A DNA stretch of 64,000 bases. Source: Butyrivibrio sp. FCS014 (GTDB taxonomy: Bacteria; Bacillota; Clostridia; Lachnospirales; Lachnospiraceae). Positions 50,926 through 59,379 of the stretch are shown one piece after another. Made by a program: the position numbers and the translations under genes. Numbering within the stretch: position 1 is the stretch's first letter; the number at the start of each line of letters is the position of its first letter. Below the pieces are notes generated by a model. It saw only the letters and a list, made by a program, of their open reading frames with translations. It ran no database searches and was not told the origin of the DNA. Location of the stretch: assembly GCF_000526935.1 (NCBI RefSeq), contig NZ_JAHA01000019.1, positions 1,206,023 through 1,270,022 of the forward strand. Direction: 5' to 3'.

Positions 50926-51000
50926 TCGGGGTGACAGGATTCGAACCTGCGACCCCCTGCTCCCAAAGCAGGTGCTCTAGCCAAGCTGAGCCACACCCCG
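50926..51000 (-). tRNA. tRNA-Pro (anticodon TGG)
   Basis: Acceptor CGGGGTG with CACCCCG, anticodon stem CCTGC/GCAGG around TTTGGGA, T-loop TTCGAAT. First gene of the array. Confidence 0.94.
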
Positions 51001-51042
51001 TTTCGCAAGTCACACTACGGCCAAAGCCGTAACGCAAAAAGT

Positions 51043-51072
51043 ATTATATAATAATGGAACCGTACTTGTCAA
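51043..51072 (-). promoter_or_regulatory. Promoter of the six-tRNA array
   Basis: On the minus strand TTGACA (51072-51067), 18 bases, TATAAT (51048-51043). The left repeat of the IS pair begins only 14 bases beyond the -35 box, so the insertion spares the core promoter but replaces any UP element. Confidence 0.82.
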
Positions 51073-51085
51073 CACATTTTACTAA

Positions 51086-51098
51086 TTATTTATTTCTA
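51086..51098. repeat. 13-bp direct repeat (target-site copy 1)
   Basis: TTATTTATTTCTA. The same 13 bases recur at 53021-53033 between the elements and at 54956-54968 after the second. Confidence 0.85.
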
Positions 51099-51204
51099 CA
51101 TTGAATAAAAAAGTAAATTCCACATTATACGGAATTAAGTCTTACACTCTGGTTCATATATAGGTATTCTAATACAGGTCTCTTTCGCAGTAGAAAGAGG
51201 AATC

Positions 51205-52533
51205 ATGTCTAAGAAAATAGAAACCAATCAGAAGCATATGAATCAGGATAACCGTGTTGTTATTGAGAAGAGGTTGGATGCATCAGTATCTTTCAGAGCC
51301 ATCGGTATAGAACTGGGAAAAGATCCAACAACTATAGCTAAGGAAGTCAAAAAACACCGTGTGTTCCAGATGCATAATACATTCAATGAGAAGCTATTTA
51401 AATGTGCCAATGCAAAAGACTGTCATAGAAAACATGTATGCACAACAGTGCCTTTCTGCAACCGTGAATGTAAACGCTGCAATAAATGTCACAGCTATTG
51501 TAAGGACTATGTTCCCTATGATTATCACTGCCCTTTGACAGATAAAGCCCCCTTTGTATGCAATGGCTGCGATAAGAAGAGAGGCTGCCGGTTAGACAAG
51601 TACTTCTATCGCGCTGTTAGAGCTCAGAGTGAATACAAGGCAATCCTTGTTGAAGCAAGGCGTGGCATAAACATAACCGAGGAGGATCTCGCAACACTTG
51701 ATGCAACTGTAAGCCCTCTGATCCTTAACGGGCAGTCACCTTACATGATACTTCAGAATCACCCGGAGATATCCCAGTGTGAGAAAACCATCTACAACTA
51801 CATTGATCAGGGAGCTTTATCTGTCAGTAACCTTGACCTCCCGAAGCTGGTCAAGTACAAACCTCGTAAAGCTCATGCCTCAGAAATCGATGATACCGGC
51901 ATATTTGAAGGAAGATCCTACAAGGATTATGAGGCATTTATCAAGGAATTCCCTGACACAAAGATAACCGAGATGGATACAGTCATAGGTCCGGAAGGAA
52001 GTCATAAGGTGCTCCTGACACTTCACTTCTGCAATGCTGACTTTATGATGGCATATCTGCTTAATTCAAAAGAAGCCATCGGCGTTGAGAATACATTTGA
52101 TGATATCAATAGAGCTATAGGCACTGAGCTGTTCTGCAAAACCATGCCTCTGATCGTCACAGACCGCGGAAGAGAATTCAAGCATCCTGAAGCTCTTGAG
52201 TGTGGAATAGATAACGTATTGAGAACAAGCATCTATTACTGTGATCCTATGGCTTCATGGCAGAAGCCTCACTGTGAAAAGAATCATGAATACATCCGCA
52301 AGATATGCCCTCAGACAACAACTACCTTCGACAGACTTACCCAGGATGATGTCAATCTCATGATGAGTCACATAAACAGTGCAAACCGTGAAAGCCTTGG
52401 AGGGCTCACACCATTTAAACTAGCCAAGATGATGCTTCCTAAAAAGCTCTTAAAACACTTTGGCTTGTGGGAAATACCCTCTGACGAAGTAATCCTCACT
52501 CCCGCGCTTTTAAAAGGAAAAATCGAGGTTTAA
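51205..52533 (+). CDS. IS30-family transposase (copy 1)
   Basis: The 442-residue protein has an N-terminal helix-turn-helix (SVSFRAIGIELGKDPTTIAKEV), as in IS30 enzymes. A Cys-rich region follows (about 70-135; 14 Cys in CxxC-like pairs) that may bind zinc. The DDE core has Asp in ITEMDTVIG, Asp in LIVTDRGREF and Glu in HCEKNHEYIRK. It looks intact. Start ATG with AGAGG upstream. It cuts and joins the element's ends; the IS30 family is known for forming tandem dimers. Confidence 0.92.
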   Translation: MSKKIETNQKHMNQDNRVVIEKRLDASVSFRAIGIELGKDPTTIAKEVKKHRVFQMHNTFNEKLFKCANAKDCHRKHVCTTVPFCNRECKRCNKCHSYCKDYVPYDYHCPLTDKAPFVCNGCDKKRGCRLDKYFYRAVRAQSEYKAILVEARRGINITEEDLATLDATVSPLILNGQSPYMILQNHPEISQCEKTIYNYIDQGALSVSNLDLPKLVKYKPRKAHASEIDDTGIFEGRSYKDYEAFIKEFPDTKITEMDTVIGPEGSHKVLLTLHFCNADFMMAYLLNSKEAIGVENTFDDINRAIGTELFCKTMPLIVTDRGREFKHPEALECGIDNVLRTSIYYCDPMASWQKPHCEKNHEYIRKICPQTTTTFDRLTQDDVNLMMSHINSANRESLGGLTPFKLAKMMLPKKLLKHFGLWEIPSDEVILTPALLKGKIEV

Positions 52534-52990
52534 AGCTCAGAAGCTGTTCCTAGATTCTGAGTCAGAGGCAGTTAAAGCAGCCACCTCGCTCCTGCGAGGC
52601 TGTGCCCTTGATAGGTGCCTGAAGAAACGCTACAATGCTCATTCCGACGATGAAGCTATTGAAGCTGTTCCTGAGTTCCTCATCGTCGGCAACGGCTGCG
52701 AAGCGTTTCTTCAGGTGCCTGTCAAGGGTGGCGGACGGTGCCAATACATAAATACAAAAGCCACTAAGCATTACAAAATTTGAAAGAAATCTGCGGACGA
52801 GACCACCATATGTTCACCACGAGATAAGTGGAATTTAGTCTTGCAGAACCCAATTCCAGTTGTCAGCGACCGCATACTCTTTTTTATTTTAGCAAATGCA
52901 TAAGTGGCTAAATTCCACAATAAAGGGTCTGACAAAATATGTCAAACCCTCTAAAAAGCTGAATTTAGTCTTCAGTATGGAATTTACTTT
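52534..52990 (+). ncRNA. Structured 3-prime noncoding region of the IS (candidate RNA), copy 1
   Basis: After the stop there are nested inverted repeats: CTCAGAA/TTCTGAG (52537-52560), CCTCGC/GCGAGG (52584-52599), then a 25-bp stem (52606-52630 with 52703-52727) enclosing a perfect 10-bp stem (52644-52653 with 52680-52689). In the 25-bp stem all three non-Watson-Crick positions are G-U pairs in plus-strand RNA, which suggests selection on RNA. Further on are copies of GTGGAATTTAGTCTT, then a GGGTCTGACA hairpin near 52926 that may terminate transcription. The RNA role is inference. Confidence 0.5.
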
Positions 52991-53020
52991 TACATGTGGA
53001 ATTTAACTATTCATTCAATC

Positions 53021-53033
53021 TTATTTATTTCTA
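53021..53033. repeat. 13-bp direct repeat (target-site copy 2, between the elements)
   Basis: TTATTTATTTCTA, with one C on each side, forms the 15-bp spacer between the right end of copy 1 and the left end of copy 2. Confidence 0.85.
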
Positions 53034-53139
53034 CATTGAATAAAAAAGTAAATTCCACATTATACGGAATTAAGTCTTACACTCTGGTTCATATATAGGT
53101 ATTCTAATACAGGTCTCTTTCGCAGTAGAAAGAGGAATC

Positions 53140-54468
53140 ATGTCTAAGAAAATAGAAACCAATCAGAAGCATATGAATCAGGATAACCGTGTTGTTATTG
53201 AGAAGAGGTTGGATGCATCAGTATCTTTCAGAGCCATCGGTATAGAACTGGGAAAAGATCCAACAACTATAGCTAAGGAAGTCAAAAAACACCGTGTGTT
53301 CCAGATGCATAATACATTCAATGAGAAGCTATTTAAATGTGCCAATGCAAAAGACTGTCATAGAAAACATGTATGCACAACAGTGCCTTTCTGCAACCGT
53401 GAATGTAAACGCTGCAATAAATGTCACAGCTATTGTAAGGACTATGTTCCCTATGATTATCACTGCCCTTTGACAGATAAAGCCCCCTTTGTATGCAATG
53501 GCTGCGATAAGAAGAGAGGCTGCCGGTTAGACAAGTACTTCTATCGCGCTGTTAGAGCTCAGAGTGAATACAAGGCAATCCTTGTTGAAGCAAGGCGTGG
53601 CATAAACATAACCGAGGAGGATCTCGCAACACTTGATGCAACTGTAAGCCCTCTGATCCTTAACGGGCAGTCACCTTACATGATACTTCAGAATCACCCG
53701 GAGATATCCCAGTGTGAGAAAACCATCTACAACTACATTGATCAGGGAGCTTTATCTGTCAGTAACCTTGACCTCCCGAAGCTGGTCAAGTACAAACCTC
53801 GTAAAGCTCATGCCTCAGAAATCGATGATACCGGCATATTTGAAGGAAGATCCTACAAGGATTATGAGGCATTTATCAAGGAATTCCCTGACACAAAGAT
53901 AACCGAGATGGATACAGTCATAGGTCCGGAAGGAAGTCATAAGGTGCTCCTGACACTTCACTTCTGCAATGCTGACTTTATGATGGCATATCTGCTTAAT
54001 TCAAAAGAAGCCATCGGCGTTGAGAATACATTTGATGATATCAATAGAGCTATAGGCACTGAGCTGTTCTGCAAAACCATGCCTCTGATCGTCACAGACC
54101 GCGGAAGAGAATTCAAGCATCCTGAAGCTCTTGAGTGTGGAATAGATAACGTATTGAGAACAAGCATCTATTACTGTGATCCTATGGCTTCATGGCAGAA
54201 GCCTCACTGTGAAAAGAATCATGAATACATCCGCAAGATATGCCCTCAGACAACAACTACCTTCGACAGACTTACCCAGGATGATGTCAATCTCATGATG
54301 AGTCACATAAACAGTGCAAACCGTGAAAGCCTTGGAGGGCTCACACCATTTAAACTAGCCAAGATGATGCTTCCTAAAAAGCTCTTAAAACACTTTGGCT
54401 TGTGGGAAATACCCTCTGACGAAGTAATCCTCACTCCCGCGCTTTTAAAAGGAAAAATCGAGGTTTAA
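53140..54468 (+). CDS. IS30-family transposase (copy 2)
   Basis: Same 442-residue sequence as the gene at 51205-52533, intact, with the same upstream bases. Identity of both copies points to a recent duplication. Confidence 0.92.
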   Translation: MSKKIETNQKHMNQDNRVVIEKRLDASVSFRAIGIELGKDPTTIAKEVKKHRVFQMHNTFNEKLFKCANAKDCHRKHVCTTVPFCNRECKRCNKCHSYCKDYVPYDYHCPLTDKAPFVCNGCDKKRGCRLDKYFYRAVRAQSEYKAILVEARRGINITEEDLATLDATVSPLILNGQSPYMILQNHPEISQCEKTIYNYIDQGALSVSNLDLPKLVKYKPRKAHASEIDDTGIFEGRSYKDYEAFIKEFPDTKITEMDTVIGPEGSHKVLLTLHFCNADFMMAYLLNSKEAIGVENTFDDINRAIGTELFCKTMPLIVTDRGREFKHPEALECGIDNVLRTSIYYCDPMASWQKPHCEKNHEYIRKICPQTTTTFDRLTQDDVNLMMSHINSANRESLGGLTPFKLAKMMLPKKLLKHFGLWEIPSDEVILTPALLKGKIEV

Positions 54469-54925
54469 AGCTCAGAAGCTGTTCCTAGATTCTGAGTCAG
54501 AGGCAGTTAAAGCAGCCACCTCGCTCCTGCGAGGCTGTGCCCTTGATAGGTGCCTGAAGAAACGCTACAATGCTCATTCCGACGATGAAGCTATTGAAGC
54601 TGTTCCTGAGTTCCTCATCGTCGGCAACGGCTGCGAAGCGTTTCTTCAGGTGCCTGTCAAGGGTGGCGGACGGTGCCAATACATAAATACAAAAGCCACT
54701 AAGCATTACAAAATTTGAAAGAAATCTGCGGACGAGACCACCATATGTTCACCACGAGATAAGTGGAATTTAGTCTTGCAGAACCCAATTCCAGTTGTCA
54801 GCGACCGCATACTCTTTTTTATTTTAGCAAATGCATAAGTGGCTAAATTCCACAATAAAGGGTCTGACAAAATATGTCAAACCCTCTAAAAAGCTGAATT
54901 TAGTCTTCAGTATGGAATTTACTTT
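54469..54925 (+). ncRNA. Structured 3-prime noncoding region of the IS (candidate RNA), copy 2
   Basis: Same stems as in copy 1, shifted by 1,935: outer stem 54541-54565 with 54638-54662, inner stem 54579-54588 with 54615-54624. Confidence 0.5.
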
Positions 54926-54955
54926 TACATGTGGAATTTAACTATTCATTCAATC

Positions 54956-54968
54956 TTATTTATTTCTA
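54956..54968. repeat. 13-bp direct repeat (target-site copy 3)
   Basis: TTATTTATTTCTA directly abuts the stop codon (54971-54969) of the phosphoesterase gene. Confidence 0.85.
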
Positions 54969-55451
54969 TTACAAATACTTGAATTCGTAGCTTATTTTCC
55001 CGTCATCTCCGATCTCCAGGATCATGTAGCTGGGCCTTCTTCCCTCCTGTCTGGGGTAGGAAAGGCTTCCGGGATTAAAGAGCCAGATGCCGTCAATACA
55101 CTTGGCAACAGGCTTGTGGGTGTGACCAAAGAAGGCGATGTCAGCGCCTCGGTAGGCCGCTTCCGCCCTCAGATTCTCAAGATCCATGGACACCATATAG
55201 TGATGGCCGTGGGTGATAAGAACCTTGTGGCCCGCAAGTTCTGCCTCTATCTCCCTGTTAAGGTCGGAGAAGAAGTCATTGTTACCGGCAACAAAATACA
55301 CGGGGCAGCCGGCTGCCAGGGCAAAACGCCCTTCAGATCCTTCAAAATCCCCGCAGTGGATCACCCCGTCCAGGGGCCCCACAAGGTCCAAAACCGTATA
55401 AAAATTGTCGTCATGTCCGTGTGTATCACTGACAACCAGGTACTTATGCAT
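54969..55451 (-). CDS. YfcE/MJ0936-family metallophosphoesterase
   Basis: The 160-residue enzyme has all calcineurin-like metal motifs: VSDTHGH at the start, HCGDFEG near 33, VAGNND near 55, LITHGHHY near 78 and FFGHTH near 108. YfcE-like enzymes hydrolyse phosphodiesters; the natural substrate is uncertain. Its start overlaps the rdgB stop by 8 bases, and it is last in a four-gene operon. Two IS elements sit immediately after its stop. Confidence 0.92.
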   Translation of the reverse strand: MHKYLVVSDTHGHDDNFYTVLDLVGPLDGVIHCGDFEGSEGRFALAAGCPVYFVAGNNDFFSDLNREIEAELAGHKVLITHGHHYMVSMDLENLRAEAAYRGADIAFFGHTHKPVAKCIDGIWLFNPGSLSYPRQEGRRPSYMILEIGDDGKISYEFKYL

Positions 55452-56073
55452 TGTCGGAAAGCTCCTCTTTCAAAAGCTCGGCCATTGCCCTTAAAGCCTT
55501 TCCTCTGTGGCTTATGGCATTCTTCTCCTCGGGAGAAAGCTCTGCGCTGGTCTTGCCATACTCCGGCAAAAAGAAAATGGGATCATAGCCAAAGCCGTTC
55601 TCTCCGGCGATCTCGTATCCGATCCTGCCCTCCATTTTGCCTATGGTATCGATCTTCCCTGCGCCGGGAAGGGTGGCTGCAATGGCGCAGACGAATCTTG
55701 CGCTTCGCTCCTCATCCTTGGCATCCGCCAATCTCTCGATTATTATGCGGTTCTTTTCGGTATATGGTGTGTCTTTTCCCAGGTATCTTGCGGAATAGAT
55801 GCCCGGTTCGCCGTTAAGGAAATCAATCTCGAGTCCCGAGTCGTCCGCCAAAACCACTGTGTGGTCTGCTGCCTCAGGATCTTTTTCCTTCAAAAGCTCA
55901 TATATGGCATCGGCCTTGATCCTGGCATTTTCGGCAAAAGAGCTGCCGTCTTCCACCACGTCCTCGAAAACGCCCGCTTCCTTCATGGAAAGGATCTCGG
56001 CGTTAAGGCCGCCTAAAATCTCGCGAATTTCCCTCATTTTGTCCTTGTTGCCTGTGGCAAATACTATTCTCAT
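55444..56073 (-). CDS. rdgB: XTP/dITP diphosphatase (RdgB/HAM1)
   Basis: The 209-residue protein has VFATGNKDKMREI at the start, EDGSSFAENARIKA near 45, VLADDSGLEID near 76, SARYLG, GFGYDPIFF near 163 and SHRGKAL near 190, the full HAM1 set. It removes non-canonical purine triphosphates (ITP, dITP, XTP) from the pool. It overlaps the amidase-like gene by ATGA and yfcE by 8 bases. RdgB next to a YfcE-like gene is a common Clostridia pairing. Confidence 0.95.
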   Translation of the reverse strand: MRIVFATGNKDKMREIREILGGLNAEILSMKEAGVFEDVVEDGSSFAENARIKADAIYELLKEKDPEAADHTVVLADDSGLEIDFLNGEPGIYSARYLGKDTPYTEKNRIIIERLADAKDEERSARFVCAIAATLPGAGKIDTIGKMEGRIGYEIAGENGFGYDPIFFLPEYGKTSAELSPEEKNAISHRGKALRAMAELLKEELSDNA

Positions 56074-57122
56074 TCCATCTCCTCAAAGGCCTGTAAAAGA
56101 GCCTGATAAAGCCCTTCAGCCATCTTCTTTTTGTAGTCGTCTTCCGAAAGGCGCCGCTTGTCTCCCGAGCCCTGCAGATTTCCCATGTCCAGACGGACCG
56201 CCGGGATCCTGCAGTCCATTATCATTTCAGCTTCAGGACCTGCAGGTTTTACTCCGCCTGCATCAGCACCTGAGGCCGCCAGACAGCTCTTTTCCACCAG
56301 GTTTGCGAAGGCCGCATTGTTGAAGCCCCTGATAAAAAATCTATCGTTGTAGTAGGAAGTTATTCCGTCCGTCCGGTCAGGAGCCATGTTGCAGGTCAGC
56401 TCCACGTAAAGGTCCGCTCCGCTGTCCTTCAAAAGCTTCTGCCTCTGCTCAGGGGAAACATCCGTATCTCCGAGCCTTGTGTAGTAAATCCTGATTCCGG
56501 ATTCAGGCTTTTTGGCGGTCTCCTCACGAAGGGCCAGAGCCACGTCAAGGTTAATATCCTTCTCCGAAAGTTCCTCGGAAAAATACCCGGTATCGCTGCC
56601 TCCGCAGGCAGGGTCAACCACCGCTATATGATCGTACTTGTCCTTGGGCCTGCTAAAGCGCACCTCGATGGTACTGGAATCCGTCAGGGAGCTCTCGTTG
56701 ACGTAGAGCCCGTCCAGGGTAAAGTCAAGGCACACGCTTCCCGTGTCGTTCTCCTTGATACAGACGGCCTTCTCCAGAATATCCAGATCCGTCCGCACGG
56801 GATTATCCAGGTAAAATCCCTCTTCCCGGCTGTCTATGTAGATGAGGAGCTCATTATCAATGTAGCGGTCCTCAAGGACTATATCATCGGAACTGACGCT
56901 CTTGGATAAGGGAATTATCAGCGTATTCTCTTTGCCCGCAGGAACGTTCCTGTCGATCAGCAGCGAATATGAGTCATCGGCGTTTCCTCTGTCAATGTGA
57001 GCCTCTGCAGCATCCGTGATCATGATGTGCTTGGTGGCCGAGCGGTGAACCATAAGGCCTATGGCCAGCACCGCGAAGACAGAGGCTTTTATCGCCATCT
57101 TTTTCATGTCTTCATTGGTCAT
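56070..57122 (-). CDS. Amidase_3-like protein lacking the usual zinc histidines
   Basis: The 350-residue protein has one N-terminal membrane helix (about 9-27), a beta-rich region, and a C-terminal half with the layout of N-acetylmuramoyl-L-alanine amidase 3. The key residues are changed: the DPGHGG motif reads VDPACGGSDTGY, the SIHAN motif reads VELTCNMA, and the catalytic VELGF region reads RLDMGNLQ. Both zinc His are thus Cys, and the Glu in SEKDINLD is kept. It could be an inactive binder, or bind zinc with cysteines. It is coupled by ATGA overlaps to the genes on both sides. Confidence 0.72.
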   Translation of the reverse strand: MTNEDMKKMAIKASVFAVLAIGLMVHRSATKHIMITDAAEAHIDRGNADDSYSLLIDRNVPAGKENTLIIPLSKSVSSDDIVLEDRYIDNELLIYIDSREEGFYLDNPVRTDLDILEKAVCIKENDTGSVCLDFTLDGLYVNESSLTDSSTIEVRFSRPKDKYDHIAVVDPACGGSDTGYFSEELSEKDINLDVALALREETAKKPESGIRIYYTRLGDTDVSPEQRQKLLKDSGADLYVELTCNMAPDRTDGITSYYNDRFFIRGFNNAAFANLVEKSCLAASGADAGGVKPAGPEAEMIMDCRIPAVRLDMGNLQGSGDKRRLSEDDYKKKMAEGLYQALLQAFEEME

Positions 57123-58273
57123 TGCTGTTTGTCTCTCTTAGGCGGCTTCGGGCCCATAAACTGGTAAAAATAGGTCTTCAGCATACCGTTGTATATCTTG
57201 CGGTTCTTGTCGGCTTTGCGGCCGATGAACTTCTCCGCCTGCTCAAAGCCGGTGATAAGGTACATTGACCAGGAATCCAGGGCTTTGTACCTCTCGCCGA
57301 TAGTCTTGTAGAGGGCATTCAGCTCATTCTTTTCCCCGATTCTCTCACCGTAGGGCGGGTTGGTTATGATAAAGCCGTATTTCTTCCTGTGGCTTAAATC
57401 CGCTATGTCTCTGGTCTGGAAATGGATCATGTGCTCCACTCCGGCCTTTCTTGCATTGATGCGGGCAATCTCCACCATCTCGGGGTCAAGGTCGTACCCC
57501 TGGATGTCCACCTCAACATCAGTCAGGATCTCGTCCCTGGCCTCTTCCCTGACATCTTCCCAGTTCTGAGGGTCGATGAGGTGCGTCCAGGCCTCAGCAG
57601 TGAAATGCCTGTTCATGCCCGGCGCAATGTGGGCTGCCATCATGGCTGCCTCGATGGGAATGGTACCGCTGCCGCAGAAGGGATCGACCAGGATCCTGTC
57701 TGCGCGCCAGGGAGTGAGCATGATAAGTGCCGCCGCGAGATTCTCGGCGATGGGAGCCTTGGATTCCAGCTTCCTGTAGCCTCTCTTGTGCAGGGAATCT
57801 CCGGTGGTATCAAGGGCCACCGTGACCTCGTCCTTCAAAAGGAACACGCGCACAGGGTAGTCGTCGCCGTCCTCAGGGAAGCGGTCAACGTCGTAGCTCT
57901 CCTTCATCCTCTCCACCATGGCCTTCTTCATAATGGACTGAATATCTGACGGGGAAAAGAGCTTGCTCTTTACGCTGGAGGCCTTCTTAACCCAGAAACG
58001 CCCGTTACGGGGGATATATTCCTCCCACTCAAGGCCTTTGGTTCCCTGGAAAAGATCCTCAAAGCTCTCCGCGTGGAAGCTTCCAACCTTGATCAGTACT
58101 CTCTCTGCAGTTCTAAGGCCGATGTTGGCACGACAAACAGCGTCAGGATCGCCGGCAAAGGTCACACGGCCATCTGACACTTCAGTGATATCGTACCCCA
58201 GATCGATTATTTCTTTTTTTAATACTGCCTCCAGACCGAAATGGCAGGGGGCTATAAGTTCAAATCTTTTCAT
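57119..58273 (-). CDS. THUMP-domain class I SAM-dependent RNA methyltransferase (RlmL/YpsC type)
   Basis: The 384-residue protein has an N-terminal ferredoxin-like and THUMP RNA-binding part (ELIAPCHFGLEAVLKKEI, then to about 160) and a Rossmann methyltransferase with DPFCGSGTIPIEAA near 200, IQGYDLDPEMVEIA near 258 and the catalytic NPPYGERIG near 305. This is the layout of enzymes making m2G in 23S rRNA. It is first in the operon with the amidase-like, rdgB and yfcE genes. No clear ribosome site precedes the ATG. Confidence 0.92.
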   Translation of the reverse strand: MKRFELIAPCHFGLEAVLKKEIIDLGYDITEVSDGRVTFAGDPDAVCRANIGLRTAERVLIKVGSFHAESFEDLFQGTKGLEWEEYIPRNGRFWVKKASSVKSKLFSPSDIQSIMKKAMVERMKESYDVDRFPEDGDDYPVRVFLLKDEVTVALDTTGDSLHKRGYRKLESKAPIAENLAAALIMLTPWRADRILVDPFCGSGTIPIEAAMMAAHIAPGMNRHFTAEAWTHLIDPQNWEDVREEARDEILTDVEVDIQGYDLDPEMVEIARINARKAGVEHMIHFQTRDIADLSHRKKYGFIITNPPYGERIGEKNELNALYKTIGERYKALDSWSMYLITGFEQAEKFIGRKADKNRKIYNGMLKTYFYQFMGPKPPKRDKQQ

Positions 58274-58300
58274 ACCGTGTAATTATAACATTTAACGCAA

Positions 58301-58340
58301 AGAGCCGCCACAAGAATGCAAATGCTCTTGCAGCGGCTCT
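58301..58340 (-). terminator. Hairpin terminator after the pectinase gene
   Basis: AGAGCCGC (58301-58308) pairs with GCGGCTCT (58333-58340), with an inner CAAGA/TCTTG stem; the minus strand then reads TTTGCGTT, a weak T-tract. Confidence 0.6.
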
Positions 58341-58386
58341 CCGCAAAAATGTTTTATGAAAGGGCTGATTTATGAAAATGAATAAA

Positions 58387-59379
58387 TCACTTGGTTATGT
58401 GCAGGACTGCCAAAAGTTTTGCCAAAAGTCCTGTCTTGATGGCTATTGCCACAGCTGCGATGATCACTACTGCTGCGCCTGCCGCAATAGGAAGTACCGG
58501 TGAAGGAGCTGCTGTGCCGGGAGTGTCTGTTGTAGGCGTCTGCTCGTCGGCAATTGTGGTTGCATCGCCGTTTGCGGAGGCTGCTGTATTGTTGCCGGCT
58601 GCTGTATTGTTGCCGGCTGCTGTTTCTGTGCCTGCTGCGGTGCTGTTGTTGTCGGTATTTGCTGCTTCTGTGGTGCCTGCGCTGTTAGCATCGCCGTTTG
58701 CTGTGTTTGTATTATCGGAAGCTGCGGTGTTATCTGTTGCAGCGCCTGCGTTGCCGGTAGTTGTTCCGGCATTTGCGCCTGTTGAAGTGCCTGTTCCTGT
58801 GGTTGTTCCGGCATTTGCGCCTGTTGAGGTGCCTGTGCCGGTGGTTGTGCCGGCGCTCGTGTTGCCTGTAGATGTGCTTGTGCTGCCGGATGTGCTGCCA
58901 CTGCCTGAGCTTGTGCTTCCACTGCCGGTTGAGCTGCTGCCTGAACTGCTGCTTCCGCTGTCGGATGAGCTGCCGGAGCCGCTACCATTGCCGGAGCCGC
59001 TGCTGCTTGAGCCCGAGCCGCTTCCGCTGCCGGAGCCTGAGCCCGATCCACTGTTTCCGCTGCCATTTCCGGACTCCTCTTCCTCTTTATCCTTCGCGGA
59101 ATCCTCTGCAGAACCGGAGATATCGCTCTGGTCCTTGATTGCCTCATAGTTGCCGCCAAGATCCGCAACAATGCCTGACGGTGTAAGGCCTGCGTCAACA
59201 AGCGCCTTTGCGCCGGCATCGGTGAGCTTAAGGAAATCTCCAAGGTCAATGGAGCCGTCGGCTGTTCTTAAGGAAGCTGCAACTGCGTAAGGATCTGATG
59301 CGTTTTGCGTAAGGAGCATCCAGTGATACAAACCAATCGTCTGTAACCTTGAGGCCTTCACTGTTTGCGCTTTCGCCAT
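58387..59379 (-). pseudogene. Pectinase fragment: Ser/Gly/Thr linker and C-terminal anchor
   Basis: The true frame joins near 59313. It begins LTQNASDPYAVAASLRTADG, an end piece common after PL9 domains. About 200 residues of Gly-Ser, Ser-Thr and Ala-Asn-Thr repeats follow, then a hydrophobic helix (PVLPIAAGAAVVIIAAVAIA) and a short basic tail, so the enzyme is likely membrane-anchored. Confidence 0.8.

Larger units (their letters stand above)
51100..53019 (+). mobile_element. IS30-family insertion sequence, copy 1
   Basis: About 1,920 bp. Terminal inverted repeats of about 26 bp: the left end ATTGAAT-7 bases-TAAATTCCACAT (51100-51125) matches the right end read inversely (52994-53019). Inside are one transposase gene, subterminal copies of (G)GAATTTAGTCTT near both ends, and a structured noncoding 3-prime part of almost 490 bp. 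The second copy 1,935 bp on appears identical. Confidence 0.9.
53035..54954 (+). mobile_element. IS30-family insertion sequence, copy 2
   Basis: I see no difference from copy 1 over its whole length, including ends, transposase and noncoding part. It is in the same orientation. The right end lies 14 bases before the stop codon of the phosphoesterase gene, which it leaves intact. Confidence 0.9.

Noticed and set aside
52562..52771. Minus-strand reading frame of 69 codons inside the IS
   Set aside because: It spans the inverted repeats, has no ribosome site and resembles no protein; the region is better explained as structured noncoding DNA or RNA.
58282..58287. TATAAT just upstream of the RNA methyltransferase start
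   Set aside because: It is only 8 bases from the ATG and has no -35, so it would imply a leaderless message; too weak to call a promoter.
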